64,000 nucleotides of DNA from assembly GCA_947311845.1 (NCBI GenBank), contig CAMZMU010000107.1:39788588-39852587 (forward strand), read 5' to 3'. A program made the translations under genes and the position numbers. This document shows positions 20,641-31,160 of the stretch, piece by piece. Within the stretch, counting starts at the first letter, position 1. Every line of letters starts with the position of its first letter. The DNA is from Poa pratensis. Its lineage: Eukaryota > Streptophyta > Magnoliopsida > Poales > Poaceae. The notes beneath the pieces are model-generated. The model ran no database searches and had not been told where the DNA came from. It was given only the letters and a program-made list of their open reading frames with translations.

Positions 20641-21591
20641 TGTCGGAAAATGATCCCCGTGAACCAGGAAACGAAGGGGCTGAACACGACACTTAACAAA
20701 TCTCTCGTCAACCTCGGCGACCAAGCACGGCGAGCTCGACGACACGCATCACGACAGAGATGGACACCAGCACGTACCTAGGTTCAGGCCCTCCGCAAGG
20801 AGTAAAGACACTACTTCCTGCTATATGATATTGCACTGCTTCGTGAGGTTACAACACAGAGATGCTTGCCGAGGGCAAAGCTTACAACGAAGGCCGAGCT
20901 CCCAAGTGTGGAAGCTCTCTTCTCCTAGTGGACTAGTTGTCTTCAGTGGGTGAATGATCGATCCCCTTCTTCAGTGGTGCTCCCCCTCCTTTTATAGGCG
21001 CGGGGGTTGAAGCTAGGGTTCCTCCATGGCGCCGGTCCAGGAGGGTGGCGCACCCTTGGTCCAGGGGTTATGGACGAGGTCCACCGTCGTTGGTCTTCCT
21101 CGGTCTTCGACAGTCCTTGCCTCCGCCCGCTCAGAGCAGTGGCCGGTGCTCCAGTGGCCGTGGTGTCATGTCGATGACGTCGCCATCGGAGTGGAGCGAC
21201 AGTATGTCCCCTTAGCACCAAAATGGCTTGCTTGGTAATCCTCCTCATTTTGGGCAGCTTTTTCGCCCTCCTTTAAGCACGGGAACGGCAACTGCGGCCT
21301 GTTCGTCACTCGGCGCAGATGCGCGCGTCACCCTGCTGCGGGGTGCAGGCTCCATGTGCGTCCTGCCAGGATGGCAGAACCTCGCCAGGCACTTCGAGCG
21401 CTCCGTCACCCCGAGAGGGGAAAAGTCTCTCGAAGGGGTCCCTGGCTCGGGGAGACTTGAAGCCTCCGCGAGGGGCGGGGCCCCGCGGGGCTCGCCAGGC
21501 GCCACACCCCAGTCCTCAAATGTGTCCCAGGCCCAGGTGTCCGGGGCTAGAAAGGCCGGCCCGTGGTACCCCGGTTTCTATTGGGCCGACA
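20641..21591 (-). repeat. 3' LTR of Tat element
   Basis: 951 bp, nearly identical by eye to the LTR at 27453-28404, so the insertion is fairly young relative to the LINE it interrupts. TATATGATATTGC near 20823 is repeated in both copies. Confidence 0.93.
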
Positions 21592-21903
21592 GTAGCCCCG
21601 GTCCGCGGCGTGCGCGTCGTGGCCTGTACGCAGGCGAAATGTTGCGGGCCCAGAACTGCCGTTCTGGGCCAGGACGCGTGGCAAGCAACCGTCATGTGGC
21701 GCCGTCTCGGCTTCTCCGGCCGTGATGATGGAAGTGGCAGGCCCGGCTGCTCCTGACGGAACCGCTCCACGCGGTGGCTTTAGGCAGTGGGATTGGCGCA
21801 GTTCCCCATCACTCGCCTCACTTGCCTTCGTCTTTCTCGTTCCTCTTGCTCTCCTCTGCCCTGCATTCCCCTTCGCCACTCTTCCCTCCATTCTTCGGTT
21901 GCC

Positions 21904-24441
21904 ATGGCACCCAAGAGAGCTTCGGCGGCTCAGAAGGGCAAAGGCGTGGCGCCTACGGGAGAGGCGTCCTCGCCTAGTTCTGGCGGCGGGCATAAGCCGG
22001 CGCTGGAGCCCAGCCGCGTCGTGACGGACGCGCAGTTGGAGAGAGTGCGCCGTCTAGTGGCCTCTGCCTTCAACGAGTGGGGCGCAACCAGCCTGAGGCC
22101 AGGCGGCGCCCCTGGCGGACTCCACGCTCCCTTCTACCCGGTGTTTCTCCACTCCATTTCGCGGGCCTGGTCCCGCCATTCTCCGCCTTCCTTTTCGCCA
22201 TTCTGGAGCACTACCAGATTCAACTTCTCCACCTTGATCCCAACTCCATCCTCACCATTGCCATTTTCGCCTATTTCTGCGAGGGGTACGCCGGGGTCAA
22301 ATCGTCGGTGGACCTCTTTCGGCGCTTCTTCGCGCTTCGCTTCTCTGCCTCCGGGGAGGCCTCCGGTTGCGTCTCATTCCGCATAGCAGAGAGCATGTCT
22401 GAGCGCTACATTCCCATCACCTGGGATGACGAGGCCGCTATAACCAGGGTGACAAAGCGGGTGGACGACTTCCGCAAGCGGTGGCTCTATGTGGATGCTG
22501 TGGAGCAGCCAACCCCTGGAAGACCCATCGCTTGAGCTCTTCGAGAAGCGCCTCCTGGAGGCCCGCGCCCACGGGCTCACTGGCCAGATGGTGGCGAAGG
22601 ACTTCGTGGCGCAGCGCATTGCACCGTTGCAGGCGCATTCGGAGCCGATGTGGGCCTACTCTGGCGGAGCAGACCGGATGCGGTTGAGCGGCGAAGTCTT
22701 CACGGTCGAGGTACTGAAGGGCTTCATGGATGCTCTTTTTACTTCCCCGCAGATCCCCGATCCGGCAAACAACTCCTCCAAGCCCCTGCATCATTTTGTG
22801 AAGAAGACGTGCGCCAGGTACCTGGCGGGGATGCCGGCATTCACCGCGTGGGGGCTGGTCTCGCGAGGACGTACGGGGCCCCAAGAAGGCCCTGCCCTGG
22901 CCGCCTTGGCGACATCTACGCGTGGCGATGACCCGTCCTCTGGCTCCTCCACAGCATCAGAAGGTGGCGCCGAACCCCCGGTTGGCGCCGATTCTTCAGG
23001 TGCCGCCGCGGGGCCCTCGAGGGCGGCCATGCCCGGCGCTGGCGTCTTTGAGGTTTCGTCGGGCGACGAGGAGCCTCTCCGCACTGTCCCCAGGACCAGG
23101 GCGAAGCGGGGCTTGGACATGCCGGGAGACAACGTCTCCTCCCGCACGAGGCGCAGGGTGTGGGTGGACGTGACCGTCAAGTAGGTCCCCTTTTGCTCCC
23201 TTCCTTCCTTCGTCCTCGCGTCCTTCTCTTCTTCATCTCCTGCCTTGCTCTGTTCCAGGCCTTCCACCACCCCCCCTGCTGCTCCGGTATCCTCGGGGGC
23301 AGCGACTCCTCTTGAGGCGGCGGGGCCCCTCGAGGGTGCGGACGTGGCAGCGGGAACACCGAAGGCCACAGGCCTCGAGGCAAACGTCGACACGGCCTCG
23401 CCGGGCCCAGAAGAGCCTGTTTTTGACGGGGCCTTCCTCCCTTTCAGGCAAGCGGAGTCGGAGGCGGATAGCGAGTGGGCTCCAAGCCCCACAGCAGCTC
23501 CAGGCGCAGACAGGGACGAAGGTGCCACTTCAAGCCCCCGAGCACACTCCGGAGCCATCCCGAGCCCCCGCCATCCAGGCTTTGAGCCTTTTGCGGGGCC
23601 GGGGTCTGCTACCCCTTCCGCTGACACCCAGGCCTTGGTCCTGGGCAGGCGTCAGCAGGCGGCTACCCACCGCTCCGCCCTCTTTCGTTCCGCGAGGGCA
23701 AAGCTTGAGGAGCTGGAGGCCCACCTTGCTGAGAGGGAGCTGGCCGAAGAAGAGGACCTTGAGAGCCTGGCGCAGGGTTGGTCCCAACTCCGGGAAGTGG
23801 TGGCCCGCTGCCGTCGGGAGGATGAGGCGGCGCGGGAGAAACGCACGGAGGTCCTTCGCTTCACTGCAGAGACCCGTGCCAGCGTCATGCAGGAGGCCGA
23901 GGAGACCCTCGCGAGCCTGGAGGCCAAGCGCGAAGCTCTGCAGATCGAAACCGAGGCCCGGCACCAGGAGATCTCGGCTCGCGAGGCGGCGGCCTTCGCC
24001 ACGTCCCAGGAGGTTGAAGCTGGGATGGCCGCCAAACTCCAGGAGCTGGAGGAGTTCCGCGCGTCTCTAGAGGCTCGCAAGGGTGAGCTCGACATTCGCG
24101 AGGAAGGGATGCATGCGCGCGAGATGCACGTCACCCGCCTGGAGGCAAAGCTGTCTTCGGAGCGGGAAGCTCTGGGGGCTTGCGAGGCCCTCCAGCAGAC
24201 TGCCGCGGGCGTGGACAGTTTCGTCGAGGAGGAGAGCCGCAAGCTTCTCTGCATCGCGGTTGGTTGTATCTTTGCCAACCTCCGCCGCCTCGAGCCCTCC
24301 TTCGACTTCCGGAGCGTGACCGAGCCTGATGTGGGTCCTAGCGCCGCAGATCGTGAAGCTGAAGTTAAGGAGGATGCGGAAGCGTATGCTGACCGCTTTA
24401 AGGCGGTGGAGGCTGACAAGAGTCCCGAGAGGATGTCGTAG
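21904..24441 (+). pseudogene. Antisense ORF of Tat element (Transposase_28 / gypsy-type domain)
   Basis: Runs opposite to the element's own genes. The start is MAPKRASAAQKGKG at 21904. The central part (ILEHYQIQLLHLDPNSILTI, then IAIFAYFCEGYAGV and SSVDLFRRFFALRF) matches the plant 'putative gypsy type transposon' domain (Pfam Transposase_28). The last 300 residues form a long Glu/Ala/Arg coiled coil. A 78-bp intron (GT at 23181, AG at 23258) joins two exons in phase and removes the TAG at 23182. Two frameshifts, near 22140 and 22500, break this copy. The role of such ORFs is not established; they are retained in many Tat families. Confidence 0.8.
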
Positions 24442-25114
24442 TCCTGGGGCCTGGGCTACTTCTTGGCGTGCCTGGCTATTAGCTTCGTCTTTTGTGGAAC
24501 TGCCTTGGTACTGTAATGACTTTTAAGACTTGTGTGACGTGTGCTTGTGCCTCTGATGAGGCCCTTTCATTGCTTGTTCGTGTCTTTCTCCCTTTCCGTC
24601 ATTGTGCTTCTTTCCTTCGTGCTTGAGTGGTAGCGGCTCCTCTCGAAGTGGCGGGGACTCCTTGAGGGCGAGGGTGTGGAGGCGATGCCACCGCAGGCCA
24701 TAGGCCTCGAGGTAAGCGCTGATCCGGCCCTGCCAGCCCCAGGAGAGCTTGTTTCCGACTGGGCCTTCTTCTTTCCTGCATTTGACACAATGGCACACCC
24801 ACAAGTGTTGTACGGCCGAAGGGAAAAAGCACACGCGCTTATGGACCTTTCTCTTGTGTACCTCGCAGGGAAAAAGATCGCCAAAGTCCCTGGTGAGGTA
24901 GCGTGCCTGGGAGCAGGCCCACAAGCCAGGGCTTAGACCCTTTGGGGAACTCGGCGCCGCCGGGACGCTCTCCGGGCGCCGTGCCCAGCCCCCCCTCGCG
25001 AGGTACACGAGGGAAAAAAAATGAGCGCGCGTGGTCAAGAATAGAAAGGGACATCTTACCGAGGCAATATTACAAAAACGGTGCTGATGCGCGTAGTGCC
25101 CCAAGGAGGGCAAT

Positions 25115-25280
25115 AGTCTGTTACACTTGGAGTGGCCAAGTTACACTGCGCCATGTCTGGGCATGGAAATTTTTATACTTGGAGTAGCCAAGTTACATTT
25201 TTTATACTTGGAGTAGCCAAGTTACATCCGCCAAGCTTAGGCGTGGGATTTTTTATACTTGGAGTAGGCAAGTTACAACC
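25115..25280. repeat. Four hairpin-forming repeats
   Basis: TACACTTGGAGTGGCCAAGT, then three copies of TATACTTGGAGTAGCCAAGT (the last with AGGCAAGT), spaced 30-70 bases apart. Each can fold ACTTGG against CCAAGT with a short loop. Small palindromes such as CCATGTCTGGGCATGG lie between them. Confidence 0.8.
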
Positions 25281-25384
25281 GACCATGCCTGGGCATGGGG
25301 TTCCACAGAGTGTGGCTGAGACTCCTCGCGGCCCGTGGCGACGCGTGTTTGATGGAGCTCAGTTGGAGAGGCCCTCGGGGAGGG

Positions 25385-25520
25385 ATAAGCTTTTGTGAAG
25401 CTGAGCTTTTGTGAAGCTGGGGGTGGGTGACGACTCGTGCGTCCCCTTGGAGACAAAAAGCTTTTGTGAAGCTGAGAGGGGGAGGGGGCGATTCGTGCAC
25501 CCTTCTCGAGACAAAAAGGA
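25385..25520. repeat. Repeated AAGCTTTTGTGAAGCTG units
   Basis: Three copies (about 25387, 25403 and 25458) near the 3' end of the integrase gene of the Tat element, each followed by a G-rich stretch. Confidence 0.75.
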
Positions 25521-25541
25521 GTGTTGCCTGGCATGACTTCA

Positions 25542-26894
25542 TCATGGGTAGAACTTGCGAAGACATTCTATGTCCCCTGGGTTCTCGATGGGCGTGCCAC
25601 TCAGCTCCTCCAGCTGCGTGGTCCCACGCTTGGCGACGCGCGTGACCCTGTAAGGTCCTTCCCACAGGGGGATGGGCTCGCGGGGGTCTTCCCTGGTGAG
25701 TGCCCTCCTGAGGACGAGGTCGCCGACTTCAATGTCACGCGAGCGATTGCCGCGGCCGTGGTACCGACGCAGGGCCTGCTGACACCTTGTCGCTTTGACG
25801 GTGGCCTGGCAGCGTAGTCCTTCCAACAGCGTCAAATCGCCATTGTGGAGCGCCTCTTGATCGCCCTCGCTGAAGACTGGCGCAGCCAGCAGTTTGGCGA
25901 GATTGTCGATGTCGTTTTCGTTGAAGGCCAGCACTCGTGGAGATTCGAGCCTTTCCTCGCCCGGGAGGACCGCTTCGGGTCCATAGGCGAGGGCGAAAGG
26001 TGTCTCACTTGCTGGCCCAGCTGCGGTTGTCCTGGAGGACCACAACACAGAAGGGAGCTCGCTAACCCAGCCTTTGCCTGAACGTTTGAGGCACTTGAAA
26101 CTTCGTATCTTGAACTCCTTGAGCTCTTCCTCTATCTCTTCTTCATCCGGGCTACCGCTTCGTGGGTGCCTTGGGGCATTGCACAGCTGAATGCCGAGAG
26201 ACTCGCAGCGAGCCCTGAAGACGCCACTGGTGAACTGTGAACCATGGCCGGCGACGACACTGTTAGGAACCCCGTAGCGACGCGCGAGGTTATCCAGGAA
26301 CTCCACCGCTGATTTTGCTGGGATGGAGCGCACGGCTTCTACTTCTGCCCATCTGGTGATTTTGTTCGACGGTGACGTACAGGTAGCGGTATCCTCTGCG
26401 TGACCTCTTGAAGGGTCCTAGGAGGTCCAGTCCCCAGACCGCAAAGGGCCAGGTGGCTGGGAGCGTCTGGAGTCCCACTCCTGGCTGGAACTCAGTTTGC
26501 CTGGCGTGGTGCTGGCAGGTTCCGCAGGCTTCGACGAGCTCCTCAGCGTCTTGGAATACGGTTGGCCAGTAGAAGCCGCTCCTGAATACCTTCCCCGCGA
26601 GGACGCGTGAAGACGAGTGATGCTGCACTCCCCGTCGTGCACGTCCTCAAGGAGTTGCCTGCCTTCTTCCGTAGGGACGCAACGCAAGGAGACGCCATTA
26701 GGCCGTTTGCGGTAGAGGTCTTCCCCGATGACGCAGTAGGTCTTGATGTGGTACTTGGCCATGTTGAACATTCGCTCTGCTTCCGCCTCCTCTCTGGGGA
26801 GAGCCCCCGTGCTTAGGAAAGCCTTGATCTCGTCGATCCAGCCTTCCTCCTGGGGCACGGTGGCGAGCATTCGGCGGATACCCGGGAGGGGCAT
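25542..26894 (-). pseudogene. Gypsy integrase, defective
   Basis: DNA-integration enzyme of the Tat element. Visible: an upstream linker (EGWIDEIKAFLSTGALP), the N-terminal zinc-finger region (DVHDGECSITRLHASS...CGTCQHHARQ), the first core Asp in WGLDLLGPFKRSRRGYRYL, and the C-terminal part ending in WEGPYRVTRV. The second core block reads VVAGHGSQFTSG where VVADNGSQF is expected, so the second catalytic Asp is lost. The region of the catalytic Glu is also altered (HPRSGSPDEEE). Three frames are needed to read it. Two thirds of pol before it are deleted. Confidence 0.88.
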
Positions 26895-26899
26895 GCCCG

Positions 26900-27420
26900 A
26901 TGGCCGCGTCCAGGAGCTTCCTCAGCTGAGGGCAGCGGTGGAGGTGGCGGGGGCAGAAGAGTGCCTGCCACCAATGCATCTATGAACCCCATGCCGCGCT
27001 CTTTTGAGCGAGGGCTATCGGGGACCTCAGAGGCTTCGGCGGGGGGTGGCGCGTCGGAGGCGCGGACGAGCTCGGCGATGCGTGCCAGCCAGCTGGCTTG
27101 GCATCCTTCAGTGGGGAGGAAGCCCATCAGCTCTCGCGCCGCGAACAGCGTGGCTTCCGAGCTCGGAACTAACTGGCTTTGTGGTGAAGCCCCCTGTCCT
27201 TCAGGAAGGTGAGGGAGGAAGACACGGGCGCTCCCTTCACTGAGCTCCTCGACGCAGCGCCCGGGTGGTTGCAGTTCTCGGCGCCGTTGACGCTGGTTTG
27301 CGCCCGCAGTCTGCGGCCCTGCGCAGGTCCGGCAACGGTAACGCCGTCGGTCTTCGCGCGGCGAGTCAGGTGCCTAGCTCGGATTCGCGCCATGGTGCCG
27401 GAGAGGAGAGAAAGTCGAAA
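26900..27420 (-). pseudogene. Remnant of Gag leader fused to integrase by deletion
   Basis: Minus-strand frames just after the primer site (MGFLPTEGCQASWLARIAEL and a poly-proline run PPPPPPLPSAEE) look like the amino-terminal, low-complexity part of a Tat Gag. Capsid core, zinc knuckle, protease and RT are all absent before integrase begins near 26894, so an internal deletion of several kilobases joined the two. Confidence 0.6.
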
Positions 27421-27430
27421 GCGCGCCTCA

Positions 27431-27450
27431 GCCCCCTACCTGGTGCGCCA
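27431..27450 (-). promoter_or_regulatory. Primer-binding site of Tat element
   Basis: TGGCGCACCAGGTAGGGGGC on the minus strand, two bases from the LTR start at 27453. Typical in position; the priming tRNA was not assigned. Confidence 0.8.
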
Positions 27451-27452
27451 AA

Positions 27453-28404
27453 TGTCGGAGAATGATCCCCGTGAACTAGGAAACGAAGGGGCTAAACACG
27501 ACACTTAACAACTCTCTCGTCAACCTCGGCGACCAAGGACGGCGAGCTCGACGACACGCATCACGACAGAGATGGACACCAGCACGTACCCAGGTTCAGG
27601 CCCTCCGCAAGGAGTAAAGACCCTACTTCCTGCTATATGATATTGCACTGCTTCGTGAGGTTACAGCACAGAGATGATTGCCGAGGGCAAAGCTTACAAC
27701 GAAGGCCGAGCTCCCAAGTGTGGAAGCTCTCTTCTCCTAGCGGACTAGTTGTCTTCAGTGGGTGAATGATCGATCCCTTTCTTCAGTGGTGCTCCCCCTC
27801 CTTTTATAGGCGCGGGGGTGGAAGCTAGGGTTCCTCCATGGCGCCGGTCCAGGAGGGCGGCGCACCCTTGGTCCAGGGGTTATGGACGAGGTCCACCGTC
27901 GTTGGTCTTCCTCGGTCTTCGACAGTCCTTGCCTCCGTCCGCTCAGAGCGGTGGCCGGTGCTCCAGTGGCCCGTGGTGTCATGTCGATGACGTCGCCGTT
28001 GGAGTGGAGCGGCAGTATGTCCCCTTAGCACCAAAATGGCTTGCTTGGTAATCCTCCTCCTTTGGGGCAGCTTTGTCGCCCTCCTTTAAGCACGGGAACG
28101 GCAACTGCGGCCTGTTCGTCACTGGGCGCAGATGCGCGCGTCACCCTGCTGCGGGGTGCAGGCTCCATGTGCGTCCTGCCAGGATGGCAGAACCTCGCCA
28201 GGCACTTCGAGCGCTTCGTCACCCCGAGAGGGGAAAAGTCTCTCGAAGGGGTCCCCGGCTCGGGGAGACTTGAAGCCTCCGCGAGGGGCGGGGCCCCGCG
28301 GGGCTCGCCAGCCGCGACACCCTAGTCCTCAAATGTGTCCCAGGCCCAGGTGTCCGGGGCCAGAAAGGCCGGCCGGTGGTACCCCGGTTTCTATTGGGCC
28401 GACA
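27453..28404 (-). repeat. 5' LTR of Tat element
   Basis: 952 bp, ending CCGACA. The bases right after it (ATCCC) continue into the LINE reverse transcriptase. Confidence 0.93.
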
Positions 28405-28409
28405 ATCCC

Positions 28410-29123
28410 CTTTATAGATGATAAGCATGTCGTCGGCGTACTGGAGGACGGGACAAGGTCTGTTAGGGTCGATCGGGTGTTGCAGGACATCGTCGACAAT
28501 AATGAAAAGGTAGGGGGACAGGGCACCACCTTGCCTAAGCCCGTTACGGCAGCGGATCCAAGGTCCGGGGACGCCATTAAGAATGATGGACGTGTGACCA
28601 GTGGAAAGAATCTTTTCCATCCAGCGGCACCACAGATCGTCGAACCCTCGTGCCTTGAGGATCGAGATAAGGCTGGTCCAGTTGACGGAGACGAAGGCTT
28701 TGCGGAAGTCGATTTTGAAGACCATGGTGGGGGCTTTACGAAGGTGGCAACAACGAACAATATCCGTCGCATCGACAATGTTTTCAGAGATACGTCTACC
28801 CGAGAGGAAACCTGTTTGGTCGGGGTCAACTAGGGCGTGGATAGAGGACTGCATTCGAGAAGTGAGACACTTTGTAATAAGCTTCGTCAAACAGTTTTGG
28901 AGGGAGATAGGGCGGAAGTCAGAAGGTGAACGGGCAGCCTCGTGTTTAGGTAGGAGGACCAGGAAGGCACGATTGATACGAGTTAGGTCCATTGTTTCCG
29001 AGTGGAAGTCAGCGAAGGCAGCAACAATGTCAGCACCTATTTTGTCCCAGAAAGTAGCGAAAAAACAAGGGCCGAACCCATCATGTCTAGGGCTAGAGCC
29101 TCGTGTTTAAGCCATTTTTTATT
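28410..29123 (-). pseudogene. LINE reverse transcriptase (5' piece)
   Basis: The minus-strand frame starts in RHDGFGPCFFATFWDKIG (the SPGPDGF block) and runs through LTRINRAFLVLLPKH, SDFRPISLQNC, QTGFLSGRRISENI, VFKIDFRKAFVSVNW, RCRNGLRQGGALSPYLF and the active site LQYADDMLIIYKG, where the Tat element interrupts it. These are the ordered RT motifs of plant L1 ORF2. The LINE begins here at 29123, so its endonuclease is missing. The frame is open through this whole piece. Confidence 0.92.
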
Positions 29124-29138
29124 AATGGCTATGAAATG
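29124..29138. repeat. LINE target-site duplication, right copy
   Basis: AATGGCTATGAAATG, partner of 8367-8381. Confidence 0.88.
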
Positions 29139-29317
29139 TCACTATACACATCCATCTTATTACTGGACGATGTGAATCATATTGACGTATGTTGGGAATG
29201 TTTTCCCACCAGAGCCATGCTCATGTCTGCCTTCTACAACGTAGATGCTGGCCATATTTCTACCCAACTGCTGGCCTTTTATTCTCAGTCCGCATACTAT
29301 TGAAAATACATGTTCCC

Positions 29318-29412
29318 TAAGGGTTTGTTTGGTTTTGGAATGGAGTGGAATTTAATGAAACCGTTCCATCTTGTGTTTGGTTAAGAAAAAAAATCAAACA
29401 CACCCTAAAACA
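29318..29412. mobile_element. Short MITE-like repeat, hAT type likely
   Basis: The left end AGGGTTTGTTTGGTT and right end ATCAAACACACCCT are roughly inverted (core GGGTGTGTTTG against CAAACACACCC). The interior has TGGAATGGAGTGGAATT, typical of short grass MITEs. Between 29139 and 29317 nothing recognisable was seen. Confidence 0.5.
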
Positions 29413-29739
29413 AAACGTAGTTCCCGGTGGTAGGCCTTGTTACCCATTTCTATGGCGGAAGGATTAGTTACAAAAGAACCTTGAATGCCATCGTATGATC
29501 TCTCTAGAATATTGGTACATTGCATGAGTAAGAGATAATGCCTTGCGATAGTTTTAACTAAACATCTAACATACAAAAATAGACATCCTAAGAGATAATG
29601 CATTACATGTGGCCTAAAGAAAAATATAGAAACGAATTAACACAATTAATTGCTACCAATTTTAGGAGCGCTTATCCAGTCCATTGATTTAATGTGATTC
29701 CTATATCAGAGTAATAATGAGCATTGATGTCGTATGTAC

Positions 29740-29747
29740 TATAAAAG
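29740..29747 (+). promoter_or_regulatory. TATA box of defensin-like gene
   Basis: TATAAAAG, 82 bases before the ATG at 29829. The same promoter segment recurs at 31023-31030 in the duplicated copy, which supports its relevance. Confidence 0.7.
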
Positions 29748-29828
29748 GCTAGTCTCTTCTACAACCCACAAGTAAGATAACCAGCCATATACAACATTTC
29801 CTATCGATCAACTCAACATCTAACAAGG

Positions 29829-30196
29829 ATGACTAGGAGATCCATTGTTGTTATGGTTCTTTTGATCCTTGCATTCACCATGCTTTCATCTGGTAACCTA
29901 CCTATCTATTCCTCGTGTGCGCACATTCCTTCTGTTGACAACCTGTGGTCAAGCCGTGTGGTGTAACTAATTTATAATACATCATCTTCATGGTGTGATG
30001 TTCTTATTTTACAGGTGTAAATGCTGGATGTACATCTAAAATCATCAAGCCGACGTTTAACTGTACGGAGACAATTTGTCAGGCGAACTGCAAGAATGAG
30101 CTGAAGCAAACGAGATGTGGCCGTGGTTGCAACGTCAGCCCCGACACCACCTGCTTTCAAGATGCTTGCTACTGTGTTATGTGCTCACATATTTGA
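29829..30196 (+). CDS. Defensin-like cysteine-rich secreted peptide, two exons
   Basis: Exon 1 (29829-29892) codes for most of a signal peptide (MTRRSIVVMVLLILAFTML). An intron with GT at 29893 and AG at 30014 follows. Exon 2 (30015-30196) gives the mature peptide and stop. The product is 81 residues; cleavage is likely after VNA, leaving about 57 residues with ten cysteines. CQANC (CxxxC) and CYC (CxC) are the spacings of the cysteine-stabilised alpha-beta fold. An intron within the signal-peptide region is the usual structure of plant defensin-like genes, which serve in pathogen defence or cell-cell signalling. The phase is consistent and there is no internal stop. Expression and exact subfamily are not visible. 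It is the only intact host gene I find here. Confidence 0.85.
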
Positions 30197-30904
30197 TTGA
30201 TCCCTCTCTTCTACGTGGAGGGAGATGCGTGCTTCTTTTACAAAAATAAACAAAATATGTAAGAGACTGATAATTGAAGTATTGTGCTTTATCTGTATCT
30301 CAAAAGAACGTGTCTGTTTTTGCCACAAAAATCATATAACGTTAATAGAAGATCCACCGATCAATATCATACATCCATCGACTTCAAAACCTGACACGGT
30401 ATTAGGCGTGTCTCCAATAGCTCAATCCATAACGAAAGGTCCATCACAACGGGTGCATGGAGCTCGCGGGTGCATGGTGATGATGCGTACATCGATGGAC
30501 ATTGTGAAGCTGAAGCTAGTGGATCATGAAAGAGCAGGGCCAGCTAGGACACGAAACCACCTATAGTATCCATACATGGGTAATGCCGAGGAAGCCATAT
30601 ATATGTTGCGACAAAACCTTTCAAGCTCCCCACGGTAGTCAGTAAAGTCCCCCCTCATCGGCACAGGTGAATCCCACGCGTCCATGGAGTGTGGTAGCTC
30701 ACCCGCTTCATAGACGGACTGTTGAACAAGGAGACACTGCTAGTGATTGAACCCATAAAAATTGGTTGATCAATTTGGAGTCCTAATTTTTCTATTGTCA
30801 TGCTAATGGTTGAATATCCTAATATTATTTTTTAGAGTTTTAGGAGTTCCCTTGATACTTGATTATCTTGGATTAAATTCAATTGATTAGCTATTGGTCA
30901 ATTG
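30197..30904. other. Intergenic, probable 3' UTR then unclassified sequence
   Basis: No gene, terminal repeats or known element was recognised. The first 150-250 bases are probably 3' UTR of the defensin-like gene. A small open frame to 30566 has no recognisable content. Confidence 0.5.
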
Positions 30905-31160
30905 GAAAATCTTAAAATATTATTCCCCGTTGATTACAGAAATAATGAGCACCGATATCATTAAAACCTTGAAATCTTATAGAATATTTGGCAATAATAT
31001 GAGTACTGGCATCATAGTTTCTTATAAAGGCTAATCTCTTCTACCACCCAAAAGATAACCAGCCATATACAATATTTCAGTTTGTTCAACGCCCGCGTCT
31101 CATGAGATGGCGAGGAGTTCCAGAATTCTGATGCTGCTTTTGAACCCATATCTGATGTTA
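30905..31160 (+). pseudogene. Disrupted tandem copy of the defensin-like gene
   Basis: 30940-31110 parallels the promoter and 5' UTR of the gene at 29829: ATAATGAGCA, TATAAAGGCTAATCTCTTCTAC and AGATAACCAGCCATATACAA occur in the same order. An ATG at 31107 begins an exon 1-like signal peptide (MARSSRILMLLL). After 18 codons, at TTA 31158-31160, a transposon end (GAGCATCTCCAACC) cuts it off. No exon 2 with cysteines was found downstream, so this is a broken duplicate. Confidence 0.75.

Larger units (their letters stand above)
20641..28404 (-). mobile_element. Deletion derivative of a Tat-lineage gypsy retrotransposon
   Basis: LTRs at 20641-21591 and 27453-28404 (951 and 952 bp) begin TGTCGG and end CCGACA. 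Target sites are GTCCC (20636-20640) and ATCCC (28405-28409), one mismatch; the LINE reading requires GTCCC. The primer site TGGCGCACCAGGTAGGGGGC beside 27453 shows minus orientation. Inside, in minus order: a short Gag leader (27420-26900), integrase (26894-25542), noncoding DNA, then a long ORF on the opposite strand (21904-24441). Most of gag, protease, RT and RNase H are deleted. The antisense ORF next to the 3' LTR is typical of Tat elements such as Grande and RIRE2. Confidence 0.9.
8382..29123 (-). mobile_element. 5'-truncated L1-type LINE, split by nested insertions
   Basis: One non-LTR retrotransposon on the minus strand survives in three pieces: 29123-28410 (reverse transcriptase), 20635-19551 (RT C-terminal part) and 8901-8382 (zinc-finger end, 3' UTR, short poly-A). 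The pieces join in phase once two insertions and their duplications are removed: the Tat element between 28409 and 20636, and the solo LTR between 19550 and 8902. About 2.4 kb of LINE remains, lacking ORF1 and endonuclease, which is normal 5' truncation. The 15-bp target duplication at both ends confirms the limits. Confidence 0.92.

Noticed and set aside
22791..24419. Minus-strand open frames within the Tat element, which would be in sense with its pol
   Set aside because: The plus strand has the known Transposase_28-type domain, coiled coil and in-phase intron; the minus frames are Ser/Arg/Ala-rich shadows.
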